Part shown: positions 26,670 to 37,500 of the stretch, piece after piece
Numbering within the stretch: position 1 is the stretch's first letter
How the letters are laid out: each line of letters opens with the position of its first letter
Source of the DNA: Certhia americana
Lineage: Eukaryota > Chordata > Aves > Passeriformes > Certhiidae
Direction of reading: 5' to 3'
Length of the DNA stretch: 64,000 nt
Assembly: GCA_018697195.1 (NCBI GenBank)
Contig: CM031866.1
Coordinates: 10,271,796 to 10,335,795 of the forward strand
The notes under the pieces: model-generated
Database searches by the model: none
What the model was told of the DNA's origin: nothing
What the model saw: the letters and a program-made list of their open reading frames with translations, nothing else
Made by a program: the position numbers and the translations under genes

Positions 26670-28097
26670 TTACCCTGGGGGGGCCAAGGGGCCCTGAGGG
26701 CCCTCCAAAAGTCGGGAGCAAAGGCTGCTGTCAGGAGGCACCTGGAGCTGTGGGCAGCGCCCTGCCTGCCTCCAGTGGGGTGTAGTGGGCAGAGCCTGTC
26801 CGAACCAGGCAAAGCCTGTCCGAACCGGGCAGAGCCTGTCCATACTGGGCAAAGCCTGTCTGAACCGGGGCAAAGCCTCTACAAACCGGGCAAAGCCTGT
26901 CCAAACCAAGGAAAGCCTGTCTGAACTGGGCAAAGCCTGTCCTCCAAACCGGGGCAGAGCCTGTCCAAACTGAGCAAAGCCTGTCTGAACCAGGGCAGAG
27001 CCTGCCCTCCAAACCTGGGGCCAGAAGGCACTGAACCAATTCCAAATCTTGGGCAGGTAGAAGGGAGCTCTGTGGGTTGTTCGAGTCTGTGACAGAGCCT
27101 GTGTCTCTTGCCAGGGCCACTCCACCTCCTGAGAGTTCATCTTGCAGGTTTTCTCCCCTGCTCTGACCAAGGGGCAGATGGGCTGGAGTCCTCTCCTGCG
27201 GCAGCCCTGCCCCGGCCGAGGCTGTGTGGGACAGCCTGCTGACCCCGCGGGCTGCAGCGGCCGGTCACTGCTCTGCCCTCCGCCCAGCAGCAGCTCGAAG
27301 CGGAACAGGATCGCTTCTCGGAGTGTGCCCCAATGCCCACGGGCTCTCTGCAGCAGCGGCCAGGGCAGGCAGGGCTGTTCTGCCGGCGAAGGAAGGAGCC
27401 GGCAGTGCTGGCAGCAGCTGCCGTGCGGCTCCGGAGCGCAGCCCGGCCCGGATGGCGTGAGGCAGAGCAGATGCTCCGTGATCCTGTGCCCGGAGAGGGT
27501 CACCTCTGTTCCGTGCCTCTGGGTAAGGGGAGAAAACGTGACTCCGACCGGGGCCTGTTTTACCGCTGGCAGCAGAGCAGCGGCTATTCTCTGCACCTGC
27601 TCTGCCCACTCGAGTTTGGAGCTCCGCAGCGCTAATTCGCCTGTCTCCTGACGATCGGTCTCATTAGAACACCGCTCTCCTCTTAACTTCTGTGAGATGT
27701 GGTTACAACATGATGGCCCAAGTCCTTTTGTGCCCCTTTTGTGTATATGTAAATACACATCTGCCCAACTAGACAGATGTTGATTTAGCAGAGCTGTGAA
27801 TGTAAAAGAAGAAAGGGACGTGGACTCAGTGCAAACTGAGTGCTTGTCTTTCTTGGGCCAGAACTCACAGAGCAGAACCAACAAAACTCTGTGAGTGTGA
27901 TCTAGTCTTTCCCCCAGGACAAATCTAGACCACCTCCTCTGCCATGCCTGAAAGCGATTGTCCATCTTGAAATCCTCTGTTGGTCCAATCCCTGCAGCAT
28001 CCCCAGCCATAGTGCTTAATTGTCCATATTTTGGAAGATGTTTCTCTATGTCTAAATTCACTTGCCTGAATGACTCATTAGACCTTGTGTAACTCAC
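26670..28097 (-). CDS. Unrecognised long open frame, possible gene or relic (475 codons)
   Basis: This is by far the longest open frame in the window. The listed start at 28,097 is GTG; the preceding in-frame stop is TAA at 28,134-28,136, and the first ATG (28,008-28,010) would give 446 residues. I do not recognise the protein and see no clear domain, signal peptide or zinc finger. Residues 1-150 are of mixed composition. Residues about 150-330 come from the CpG island and are rich in Cys, Pro, Arg, Leu and Gly. The C-terminus (about 360-445) is the translated minisatellite. The first 158 or so codons stay open in sequence of ordinary GC content, which argues against a purely compositional origin. 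The middle is also open on the plus strand (27,142-27,651), as expected of GC-rich DNA. It could be a lineage-specific gene, a spliced-gene artefact, an endogenous retrovirus fragment or chance. Confidence 0.2.
   Translation of the reverse strand: MSYTRSNESFRQVNLDIEKHLPKYGQLSTMAGDAAGIGPTEDFKMDNRFQAWQRRWSRFVLGERLDHTHRVLLVLLCEFWPKKDKHSVCTESTSLSSFTFTALLNQHLSSWADVYLHIHKRGTKGLGPSCCNHISQKLRGERCSNETDRQETGELALRSSKLEWAEQVQRIAAALLPAVKQAPVGVTFSPLTQRHGTEVTLSGHRITEHLLCLTPSGPGCAPEPHGSCCQHCRLLPSPAEQPCLPWPLLQRARGHWGTLREAILFRFELLLGGGQSSDRPLQPAGSAGCPTQPRPGQGCRRRGLQPICPLVRAGEKTCKMNSQEVEWPWQETQALSQTRTTHRAPFYLPKIWNWFSAFWPQVWRAGSALVQTGFAQFGQALPRFGGQALPSSDRLSLVWTGFARFVEALPRFRQALPSMDRLCPVRTGFAWFGQALPTTPHWRQAGRCPQLQVPPDSSLCSRLLEGPQGPLAPPG
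26677..26700 (+). other. Potential G-quadruplex motif
   Basis: A G7 run, a G4 run and a G3 run are separated by loops of 4 and 6 bases. If the G7 run is read as GGG-G-GGG, this meets the usual four-tract rule with loops of 1-7. It lies at the left edge of the GC-rich island, over the stop-codon end of the long minus-strand open frame. Confidence 0.5.
26787..27020. repeat. Minisatellite, about 11 units of 20-24 bp
   Basis: About eleven head-to-tail units of the form GGGCAAAGCCTGTCCGAACC are visible. They vary at the AA/AG position and in the CCG, CCA or CTG before the AAC block, and two longer units contain an inserted CTCC. Each unit carries the small inverted repeat GGC-AAA-GCC. Unit length is not a multiple of three, so the overlapping minus-strand open frame cycles through reading frames, giving peptide variants around TGFAQFGQALP. 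Copy number is likely to vary between individuals. The array abuts the CpG island. Confidence 0.95.
27165..27660. promoter_or_regulatory. CpG island
   Basis: By hand count 27,181-27,660 holds about 38 CpG dinucleotides (about 8 per 100 bp) at high GC, while the surrounding window is strongly CpG-depleted. In vertebrates such islands usually mark promoters or unmethylated regulatory DNA. A good plus-strand splice donor (CTGG|GTAAGG, GT at 27,533) lies inside, compatible with a first exon of a plus-strand, possibly non-coding, transcript. The plus-strand ATG at 27,452 stops after two codons. A GC-rich LTR or other inserted element could give the same appearance. Confidence 0.6.
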
Positions 28098-29255
28098 AGG
28101 AGCTGTGGAGAAGAGTTTGGTTGCTTTTACAGCTTACAGTAGAATACTTGTGTCAGTGTGATCATCCACCAGAATGCTCTGGGTACACAGCCCCAGGGAC
28201 AGGCTGGCTGTCCTGACAGACAGCCCCCTGGTTTCTCCACCACAGACAAGCATGCTCAGACCCCTCTCAGTGGTAGCTCCTGCTGATGCCACAATACAAC
28301 AGCCACAAGTACAGAACAAGTGTGCCCTGGGAGTCCCAGGATGATTATGACTTGCTCCAAAGGTGTCACGCAAAATGGAAAAATTTGATTCCATGGAAGT
28401 CAATCTGTTCTATGTATTAGCCAAAAATCTATAGATTAATTTCATTCTCTCAGTCTATATACAAAAGTGCACCTGTAAACACTGTCTAAGACAGGACTCT
28501 AGATCCATAGTAGTAGATATTCTATGATTTGATGAGGCTTTCTTCAATTTTATTAATATTGAGTATAGCCCCTTTACAAATCTTATGTATGTGTACTGTG
28601 ATACTGCAAATGCCAACGATTTATGCACACTTATTGTGCAATCAATTTTAAAATAGTTTTAAAATTGAACACAAACACTTTATCTGTATGATGGGGGTAC
28701 ATAAATTACGGCTATAGTCCTTTCTGTTGAAAGCTTATGGCTGAGAAAAGTCACGGGAAGGTTTGGTAACTGGAAACATGTTTAATAAATATAAGGTATT
28801 GCTATTAAAGTGAACAGTTATTCATGCTATATTTTAATTTAAGTACTTTTTATAGGAGCAGTATGAAGCAATTCATATAGATATAACTATTGAATGCCTG
28901 GTTTTGTTACTAATAACAAAAAATGCCCTTACATAAAAAGGTTGTTACCTGCAGGAAGAGGTTGCTATTAACCTACACAGAAAGCAGAGGGTCTAAGGCC
29001 ATATTCCTGTGAAAGACCACCAGCTTCAGTACAGAGTTCCTTGTCTACTTTCAAGCCATCATGTGGGAAAAGAAAGGCAGTGGTATTTTCCTGACCCACG
29101 CAAAGGGTGTATTGACTTGGTACATATTGGTGAGCAGGGCTTTGGAGGACTCTGTGAAAGTGTCCCAATAAAACTAAGTTGTTCAGTGGAAAGTCACTTA
29201 AAGAACATGTGGGAACCTTCAGATCCCACATACAAAGGAATAATGTGCTCTCATT

Positions 29256-29259
<4 letters not shown>
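28098..29259. other. Non-coding stretch between the CpG island and the A27 tract
   Basis: It is AT-rich with no recognised exon. The short open frames at 28,134-28,403 (minus) and 29,009-29,257 (plus) are unrecognised. An AATAAA lies at 29,167-29,172, about 88 bases before the A27 run, which is farther than the usual 10-30 bases, so a processed-transcript origin is not established. Confidence 0.5.
28624..28668. other. Two adjacent perfect hairpins
   Basis: The first hairpin has 6-bp arms TGCACA/TGTGCA (28,624-28,629 and 28,635-28,640) with a 5-base loop. One base later the second has perfect 12-bp arms TCAATTTTAAAA/TTTTAAAATTGA (28,642-28,653 and 28,657-28,668) with a TAG loop. The second is AT-only except for one C/G pair. 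No transposon ends or target duplications are evident around them. Confidence 0.6.

Positions 29260-29286
<27 letters not shown>
29260..29286 (+). repeat. A27 homopolymer
   Basis: This is an uninterrupted run of 27 A after TCATTAATT. It may be a simple repeat or the tail of a retroposed transcript; see the AATAAA upstream at 29,167. No flanking duplication was found. Confidence 0.95.
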
Positions 29287-29288
<2 letters not shown>

Positions 29289-31834
29289 TGTGTTTATAGT
29301 ATGGAAACTTGCGAACCATTAAAACTTAAGGTTGGCCAACCATAATTTTCCTCCCTAATCTGGCTTTCTCTAAACCCAAGAACTCCTAACCTTTCCTTAA
29401 ATACTGTAACTCATCAGCCTAAGAAATATCCAGGCTGAATTTTCTATGAATGTCAAATTCATATTCTCACCTGAACCACAGTAGTGACTTAGTACACATA
29501 CTCATAAACATTTCTGTGCTTGGTCTGAGAAAAACTCTTAAAACGCATGCTTAAGTACACTGCTGAAATAACATCAAGAAATTTTTTGAAATCACTTTTC
29601 ACCTGTGTTTTGAGGAAGCTCAGTTAAAACTTAGGACCCACGTACAGCCTGTTCTGTTTGGGTGAAAGGAAGACACCATGCAAAGGCTGTTTTCCAGGAC
29701 TGACCTGCCCTGCAATCCCAATGGTTTATGTAGACCCACTAAAAATGGCTTGAAATGGGTTAGAATAGCAGATCTGTCTCTTTCTGGCTGCTGATGAAAT
29801 AGCACAATTCACTGGAAATCACATTTAACTGTACAACATCAAATAATTGTAAATATTACCAGCAGAAAGCCCGTTCTAAGCCCACAGATTTATCTGCACA
29901 TTTAAGGTTCCTCTTCCCCATTTGCCCATGGGTACATTTGACTCAAAAAAGGAATTGCAAGTTACTACAAACATTGGCCTCAGAAGCCCAGATTTAAGAC
30001 CTGAACTCAACCAAAGAGTAACACTATCATTTGACAGACAGTGTTTGCAGTCTAAATTTTGTGAATACTCATGCTGCCAAGAATGCTTGATAGAAATTGT
30101 TTGTGTGTGAGTAACACTGAATGTGACATATGGGGAACTTGTACATCTTTTGCCGGGAAGCAAGATCATCTTAGGCAGTTAATAATTTTCCTCTAATCAT
30201 TATTGCCATAGTTTCCTCCATTTCTGATAATCTTTCTTCTGTAACAGCCAGAAGTGCTGGACTGGAGCAGGACTGCTGCATGCATGGGAAACTGGTGCAT
30301 AGAAAAACACAGATGTGCACACTCATACCCAAACCATTTCCCATTAAAATCAATATTGGATCCCCTGTTATTAAATCTGAGTATCAAAATGCACCCAAGG
30401 CACATTTCTTTAATTCCAAGCAGCAAAATTGTTCATAGGGTGCAGTGGAACCACTAAGAACATCACTAGTATTGATTAATGGAATATGACTGAGGGCAGA
30501 AATTAAGCTGGGGATAGGGGTCTCCATTAAAAATGTTTATTGCTAAGTGCTCATGTATCACTTCAGTTCCTCTGCAGATTGGATAAAAAACCACATTACA
30601 ACCTTCTTCAGGGAAAAAGAAAGACATTTAGCTGACATATTCGTCAAAGAAATTTTCCTTCCTTTCTTTACTCCAATCTTATTTAGGGTGCTAAGAGTGC
30701 TAATAAAACCTGAGAAGTACCAGTTTGGGAAGAGAGTTAAGTACATCCTTAACACAAAGCAACACTTGAAGCAAAATATATGCTTTTCCAGTCAGCTCTG
30801 TTCTACATTCAGTGGCCTGAATCTCAGACTAGGAAAATCAGATCTGTTTTCATATCTGAAGTTGGATACATAAAAATTGTGCCTCTCGCTGCCCCACTAA
30901 ATTCATTAACTTACCCAGCAGCTCCACCAGGTTGTAATCAATTCAAGAAAACACCCTGTAACAAAGAAGAGGAAAAGTATTAATGCCATCCATTCAACCT
31001 GTCACGCTCCAAGCCTGACAGCAACTTTGGAGTCCAGTTGTCTAGCAAAGAGTCTTCAGGATGAGCCACTTTGGTCTGCATTACTTTTTGGGTACCTACA
31101 TCTGTTCTGGGATTCTTCATTTTTATATCCATCTCTTGCCCTTGCTGTTCCAGACTCATCAAAATGGAAAACTCAAATCTGAGCCTAAAATTCCATAACG
31201 CTTAAGCATTAATAGAACTTAAAGGGATTCCTCTTTATAAAAATCAAACTACAATTCCTAGACTATTTTTTTTGTTTGCTTTATTTTTATGAGATCCATT
31301 GAGTTGTATCATCTTTTCAATAAAACCCACTATGTTTGCTTAGTCAGAAGGATGGACAAGAACTGAGAAGACTGTTGCAGCAGACCTCCTGTTAAGGGAA
31401 GGAACGAGCCAAGACACATTCAACAATGTGAAAAGGGTCCTGGTTTGCTCTTTACAGCTTATCCATCCTGACTGATTACAGCAAGCTCCTACTGTAGGGT
31501 CCAGCTGCAGACTCTGACTGCTGGTTATCTCCTGCTATGTCTGCAAATACTGGTTTGCAGACTCTCACCACAGGCCTTCACCTTGTTTGACTGTGACTGC
31601 AGGCTCCAACTCAATCAGACCCAGACTGACCTCACAGCAGATCTTTTTGCCAACAACTCTCTTCCTTGCTTCATTGTATCTCTCTAGGTCTTTCCTTCTC
31701 CCTCCATGCCAGCTGAAGAGTTGCCATCTGGTAAGGGGCTTGGCTTGCACACAGCAAAGACATTTCCCCAGACCAAGGCCAGTAACTCTACCAGTTCATC
31801 ACAGTTCCAGTTTTCCAGCTCTAACACAAAAATG

Positions 31835-31853
31835 CACACACACACACACACAC
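31835..31853. repeat. CA microsatellite
   Basis: About nine CA dinucleotides are followed by CCCCAAAA. This is a simple tandem repeat, probably of variable length. Confidence 0.9.
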
Positions 31854-32281
31854 CCCAAAACAGTGAATTTATTTTGTTTTAGTTAGTTTTCTCATCCCTG
31901 AAAACAAAATAATCTCTTAACTTGCTTATATTTGTTGAAGTGTTAACAAAGGCAGCACACCAGGACACAGTCAGTCTGTAGGTACCTCCTAATGCTAATG
32001 CATGAACCCCCTGTGCTTGTTGCAAGTACAGCAGAGGGAGGAACAGCTAAAGAGCTGGAAAAATAGCAAAGGAAGGAAAGCATGTGTGTGTGAGTGAGAG
32101 TGGGAGAAAAATCCAGTCAGGCCAGAATTCCGTTTGCCAAAAGAAAAAGCTATGAGATCTCTTTCCAAAAGAAATGAGTCAAACCAGGGAAACAAAAATA
32201 ATAATGCTGTGTGCAACTTAAAGCAGCAGCTGCTATCTGAGAGAAAACATGAGATGAGTTAGAAGACACAGAAGATTAGTC

Positions 32282-32299
32282 TTTTTTTTTTTTTTTTTT
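32282..32299. repeat. T18 homopolymer
   Basis: This is an uninterrupted run of 18 T ending in GCTTTTC. No retroposon body is recognised on either side. Confidence 0.95.
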
Positions 32300-32582
32300 G
32301 CTTTTCAAATTATTATGTTTGTCAAGCTTTGGCTCAAAAATGTTTGACCTAATCACATCTGTTTTACCGACTTAAATGAGAGGCCTGGCAGCTGTAGCTG
32401 GCAAAAGAATCTCCAAATCTGCAGACAACCTTCCAATATTTGGGCTCTTGTCTGAGCAATGTAGGGATAACAAAGTCTATACCCTAAAAGTGCCTGTGCT
32501 GTGCATAACCACTTACAGATGGATGCTGCTGTAGCCACCCTGCAAACAAGTTTGCTTCTAAATTCAGCTGTTCCTTGGCTTA

Positions 32583-32664
32583 GCCTCTGGAAATAGAAAC
32601 CCATTACTCTGATGAATGTAAATTTATTTCATATTCTTGCAAACAGTCAACTGAAGCCTCTTTG
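32583..32664. repeat. Short element paired with 24.09-24.16 kb
   Basis: It contains GCCTCTGG, the exact 17-mer ATGAATGTAAATTTATT (32,612-32,628) and GCCTCTTTG, in the same order as at 24.1 kb. It may be a second decayed copy of an ancient dispersed element; the family is unknown. Confidence 0.3.
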
Positions 32665-33474
32665 TCTGCACCCAGATACAAAGGCAAACAATGGCTGCTG
32701 AAGAGAAGTCAGGGCTGACAAGTTGGAACACTACCTAGAAAGTCTTGCAAGCAAGATGAAGCCAAGCTGTCTTGAGGGAACACCTTGAGAAAAGGTGTTT
32801 TGCAGAAATGTAAGACAGTGTACACATTTCTTTTTACTACACAAATATGTACATAACAAGTGGAAAAAAATCCCTACTATTAATATGGTTACACAAAGAT
32901 GAACTGGCTAGATGATCTAAAATTGCTTTCTTTTTCTTTTTTCTTTTTTTTTTTTGAGCCCTTATAACCTGCTGGGTTTTATTTAGTGATAATTTCCTGT
33001 CTGTCTAATTTTCATTGGCACATCAATTTTCTTGCAGTGCCTGATTCTCTTTCAACATCTGTTGCTCAGTTTGACAGTATTAATTTTGGATTTTTCCCCA
33101 GATCTGATTAGTTGAAGATTGTAGTGAATGCTGGCAAGAGATCTAAGTTTTCTGTCTCTTCTCTCTTCTTCATAATGAAAAAATGTTTTCTTGAGATTCA
33201 TAGTAATTGCTATCACTGTATTTGATACTGAAAATCATAAAGGTGTTTAGAGAACTCTTATACATACTAATAGAAATAGCTCCTCTTCTCTTTCCAAATA
33301 TTGTCTCCACCTGTCTATACACACACCTTATTATTCATGGCTACTGTATCCATGAATTATAAGCACATTGCTCTAAGCATATATGTTGAAAATGATCAAT
33401 TTTTCCTGTGTGTAGCTGCTGGAGTGACCTAGTGAAGGCCACAGGACACCAAATAGGAACGTATATACAAGCAG

Positions 33475-34530
33475 GTTGTATTTTTTTGGTTACAGTCAGT
33501 AGGCACCAGTGGGTGCTCTATGCCATTAATCATGTCTCAGACACAGCCCTTGCCCCAGGGAGCACACAATCCGTGTTTAAGGGAAGAGCCAAGATGCTCT
33601 CAGGCAGAGCAGAGAAGCTCAGTAAGTAACATTTGTCAGTTTGATCAGTGGCAGCACCATACATGAACAACATCTATTTTTGTTCAGATGATGGCGGTTT
33701 AGGTATCCAAGCAGAACGAGGATGCAGCTCTGTGAAATCCCTCTGACAATGCTGTTCATGTAGAAGAAGAACATAGAAAAGCACATTGGTTTCTCTTTTA
33801 AGGAGTGCAAGGGCTCAACCACCACAAGCCAGCCTTTAGAGAGCAGAAGGAGGTGGAGGAAGAGAGTCCAGACTCTCCTGGGTGTTTTAGGAGAAAGAAG
33901 CAAGTCAAGTAGAGCCAAATGAAATAGGTACCTTCATTTATTTGGCATAAATGAGATATAAGGGAATTCTGTGATGCCCAAATTAAACTCCACTGTCTGC
34001 ATTTGTCCTGCAACAGTATGGTTAAAACTACAAGCTAGTAAAATAGTCTTGGCTGCAATGTTCTAGGTGAATGTGGACAGAGCAAAATGCATTTGCAATG
34101 CCAGTAAAAAGGATATTGCTGTAATCACAATGGGAGATAGACAGTTTATGATGAGCATTTCAGCTGTGTTGGTAGGATCTAAGATTTTTAAAAAAGACCC
34201 AAACCAACTTTGCAGGATTCAGGTATAATGTGACTGTGATAACCAGAAAACATTACAACATAAGTATGATGTTCCACTTAGTGGCCTAAATAGCAAGTGG
34301 GATCGCAGTGTTGAAGGACATGACAGAGAGGTAGCTCAGAAGGAAAGATTAAAAGCTCTGTTTTAGCCCTATTCAGTTCAAGCTGATGGTCACACAACAT
34401 CAAGGCTTGGAAGACAGACCAATTTTATTTTGAGAACAATGAGGCAGGTCTGAAAGACAGACATAAAGCTATGAGTTCTCTACAGAGTGACAGCAAATTT
34501 AAATGAGGTTCAGAAGGGCTAAATAGTTTA
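33475..34530 (-). mobile_element. Decayed LINE relic (CR1/L2/L3-type), minus strand
   Basis: Two blocks resemble the antisense of an old amniote non-LTR retrotransposon as I remember it. At 33,535-33,590 the plus strand reads like the reverse complement of the L2/L3-style 3' end (a GCCCTTGCCCCAGGGAGC block followed by ACAATC). At 34,060-34,530 blocks such as AATCACAATGGGAGATAG, ATGAGCATTTCAGCTGTGTT and AGCTCTGTTTTAGCC follow in the order seen antisense to the reverse-transcriptase C-terminal region. Both blocks point to a minus-strand element of which about 1 kb remains. The interval 33,630-34,060 is not recognised and may be eroded element or later insertion. Frames are broken throughout, so it is inactive. 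The exact family needs a consensus search. Confidence 0.45.
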
Positions 34531-37500
34531 CATACAAATAGGTTCTAAATATCTGCAAGTGATAAGGAAAGTCTCTTGTCAGGTAAGTGTACCATGTATA
34601 AATGCAGGCACAATAGAAATACATCCCCTTCCCCCAAATCTAGAACCTATATAATTGTATATGGCTTTTACTTCATTAATGAGATGCCTTTGTTCAAAGC
34701 ACTGTTGATTTTGCCACTTTTTACAGGGAAACAAAATAAAGCTGCAGCTTGGTGTCAGTATCTGGTATCCTGGCGTGAGGATCTTAAATAAAATAAATCA
34801 AGCTGATCTGAAAAATTATCTTGTTCCAGACTAGGAAATCCTGATTAGCATAGAGTCTGATCTTTGCTCTCACTTGTGATCAAATAAATAATAGATATCC
34901 ATCAAGCTGTTCTTCCTACAGTTCTGAAAAAGAATCATTTTGACTTTTAAATACATGGGAGGTGTTCAGATATTGTTAAAGAAATCTGAGAATTATCATC
35001 TGATTGTGGGTAATTTATTGCCTGCCTTTGGGTATTAGCAAGATCTGTCATTTAGCTTTGTAGAAACCCAGATGCTTTCATGAGGCACTTTACTTTTACA
35101 GTCTTTCTGTTTAAAAAATCAGCTGTCCTCACTATTTCAGTTCTAGGTCTTTTGATCCTTGTGCTTTTATGTACTGGACTGTTCAAAGTTAACAGGGAGC
35201 TGCCAAGTGTACAAATGATGTTTTAGCTTAATTAGGTCTGGCTTACTCTCCTTAGCATGAACTACACATAAATGCATGCAAATATTATTGATTCAGAGTG
35301 ACTGATCTATAATATTGCTTTGGAGGTGAATTACCACAGACAAAAAGGCAGGAGAACAAAGTGCTCTGTCTAAGCTGTACTATTAACAGCAAGACTTTGC
35401 AGGGCTCACTTTTAAACTGCAGCCTCCCTGGACTGGAGGGATTAACTTACTTCCTCATCTGTATAGGCACAGACAGACACTAAAACTCCCCACTTATTTA
35501 TGTACCATTGCACAAAACATGCATTTTTTCTTCATAACTGGCATTTTAGACATCTCTACATACTATTGACAATGTTTAGAACATCTTCCATCACACCACA
35601 GTCACAGCAGATAACTTGTATTTTGGTGACACTGCACAAGCATTCACAGAAAAGGGTACATCTGCCTAACTCTTTCTAAAGGTGTAACAACCGCTTCTGC
35701 TCTACATCCACTTTCTCAGTCATAACTCATTTAAAAACACGCATTTTTATCTCATCAGGATGCTCTAGGAATTAGTTGGTGGATGTCTTCATGTGTATGT
35801 GAGTTGTCAGTTTGATTCAGAGTTATCCTTAGACTTTAGCTGTCTTACAATCCTTAACACTGCTGCTGTTCTGTTACCTCTGCTGACCTATCCTGGAACA
35901 GGCAAAACTGGAATGGGTTAGAGCTGAAGTCACTTTAAATAGATTAAAAAGTCAGAATCTTAGCACAGGTGGAAATGGTAGTGCCTTCTACTATTATATG
36001 CTGGTGTTTCACATTTTAATACCTCATTATCAGATACCATTTTACTCTGCCAAACTTTAATCATTTGGTCTGAAATTTTATTTGCTAGTTTATCTGCATC
36101 ATAGAAAAGCCCACAGAATAATTCTTACTTTTATTTCCAGAGCAGGGTCTGAAGCTGTAGTCAGCCTCAAGGCCAGAAGAAAGCCCTGAACATCTAATTA
36201 CAATCACTGCACTGAGAGTGCTGTGGTCCAGTGGTAAAAAACACAGCAGTAAATAAAATGCATGTGCCTGAGCAGGAAGGATACATATTTAAAGCTGGAC
36301 AGCAACACAGGCTCTGGAAAGTCTGACCACTTGAGTTTCTGTGTCTGCAATCTGATCTTGGTAACAGTATATTTGTATGTAATTAAGCATAGGAAATAAT
36401 CACCTGTGCTCTCTTTGTTAATAGTTGCAGCATCATTTAGAAAATCCCATTTCCTGACTGAAGCAAACATTACTGCAGGAGATGTATAACCCAGCAGTAG
36501 GTGAGAGGATGAATGTGAAGGGCTTGCAGCACACCATGCCATGGGAAACTCTGCCATCTGGAGCACTAAACAGGGCTGTGGCACAGGTTCTTCCTAGCAG
36601 GTACCTCAGACACAAAGGGTCACGTTTCCCTGACTCTGGTCAGAGCTGACTCCACACTTCCCAGGAGATCGAGTGGCCTTTGCTTGTGGCTGTGTCTGTG
36701 CCGTCAGGCAAGGAACAGACTGACTGGCTGGCAGCGTTGGATTCCTCCCTGGAGCTGACAAGCGCTTCGTCTTAGCCACATGCGCTTTGTTCAGTCTTTC
36801 AAAAGCCCTTTAAACTTCCACTGATTAGAGGTGGCTGAGCTGAAAACAGAGCTCTGCCTTGGTTTTGATCAGCAAATAGAAGCTCAAGTGCTTCTTTGGC
36901 TTACAGGTATGTGTATAAATCTAGCTGGGAAATTTGCAGGACACACTTCTGTCAGGAGACATTAGGTGAATGCTGCTTTATTTTAGGACACAATGTGATG
37001 AGTCATTTTTTTGAAAATGTCCTGGCACTTTGTCTTTTCGATCTGGCTTGAACCTTTCTCTGAAAAGTGAAAATAGTAACAAGACTTACTGTCTTAGATT
37101 TTTTCTTTCAAGATATTCTTTAATTTTGATATGATTAAGGCTTAGCTTTTTTTTACAAGCTATTCTTTCACTTTAATATCATTAAGCAGTTAATATTTTT
37201 AAGTTTTTACCATTAAAACCATGCGGGGACACACAAATGTCAATACATGAGAAAATTAATTTGGGAGACTTTTTCTCTGTTTGAAGCTAAGTTTCAGATG
37301 GAGGAGACTGTTCTAGCTAACAATCTGTTAACTGAATTGTGGATCACTTTTAGTAATCTTTCATAGTCTGAGATGCTCATGAGAAGGAACAAGAACTTAG
37401 ATAGAAGGACTTGTTCTCATGATGGGAGATAGAAAGAGAACAGAGGAGCATACCATGTGCTCATGCTTCTCCCTGCTGCTGCAATCCAGGACATTTTGTG

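Larger units (their letters stand above)
29287..33407. other. Non-coding stretch with simple repeats
   Basis: It contains a CA microsatellite at 31,835-31,853 and a T18 run at 32,282-32,299. The second copy of the shared short element lies at about 32,583-32,664. A perfect palindrome GGTTGGCCAACC lies at 29,330-29,341. The stretch 31,320-31,800 is less AT-rich and pyrimidine-biased but matches nothing I know. No exon or RNA gene is recognised. Confidence 0.5.

Noticed and set aside
27142..27651. Plus-strand 169-codon open frame in the CpG island
   Set aside because: GC-rich DNA lacks stops in several frames at once; it does not begin with ATG and is a shadow of the island composition.
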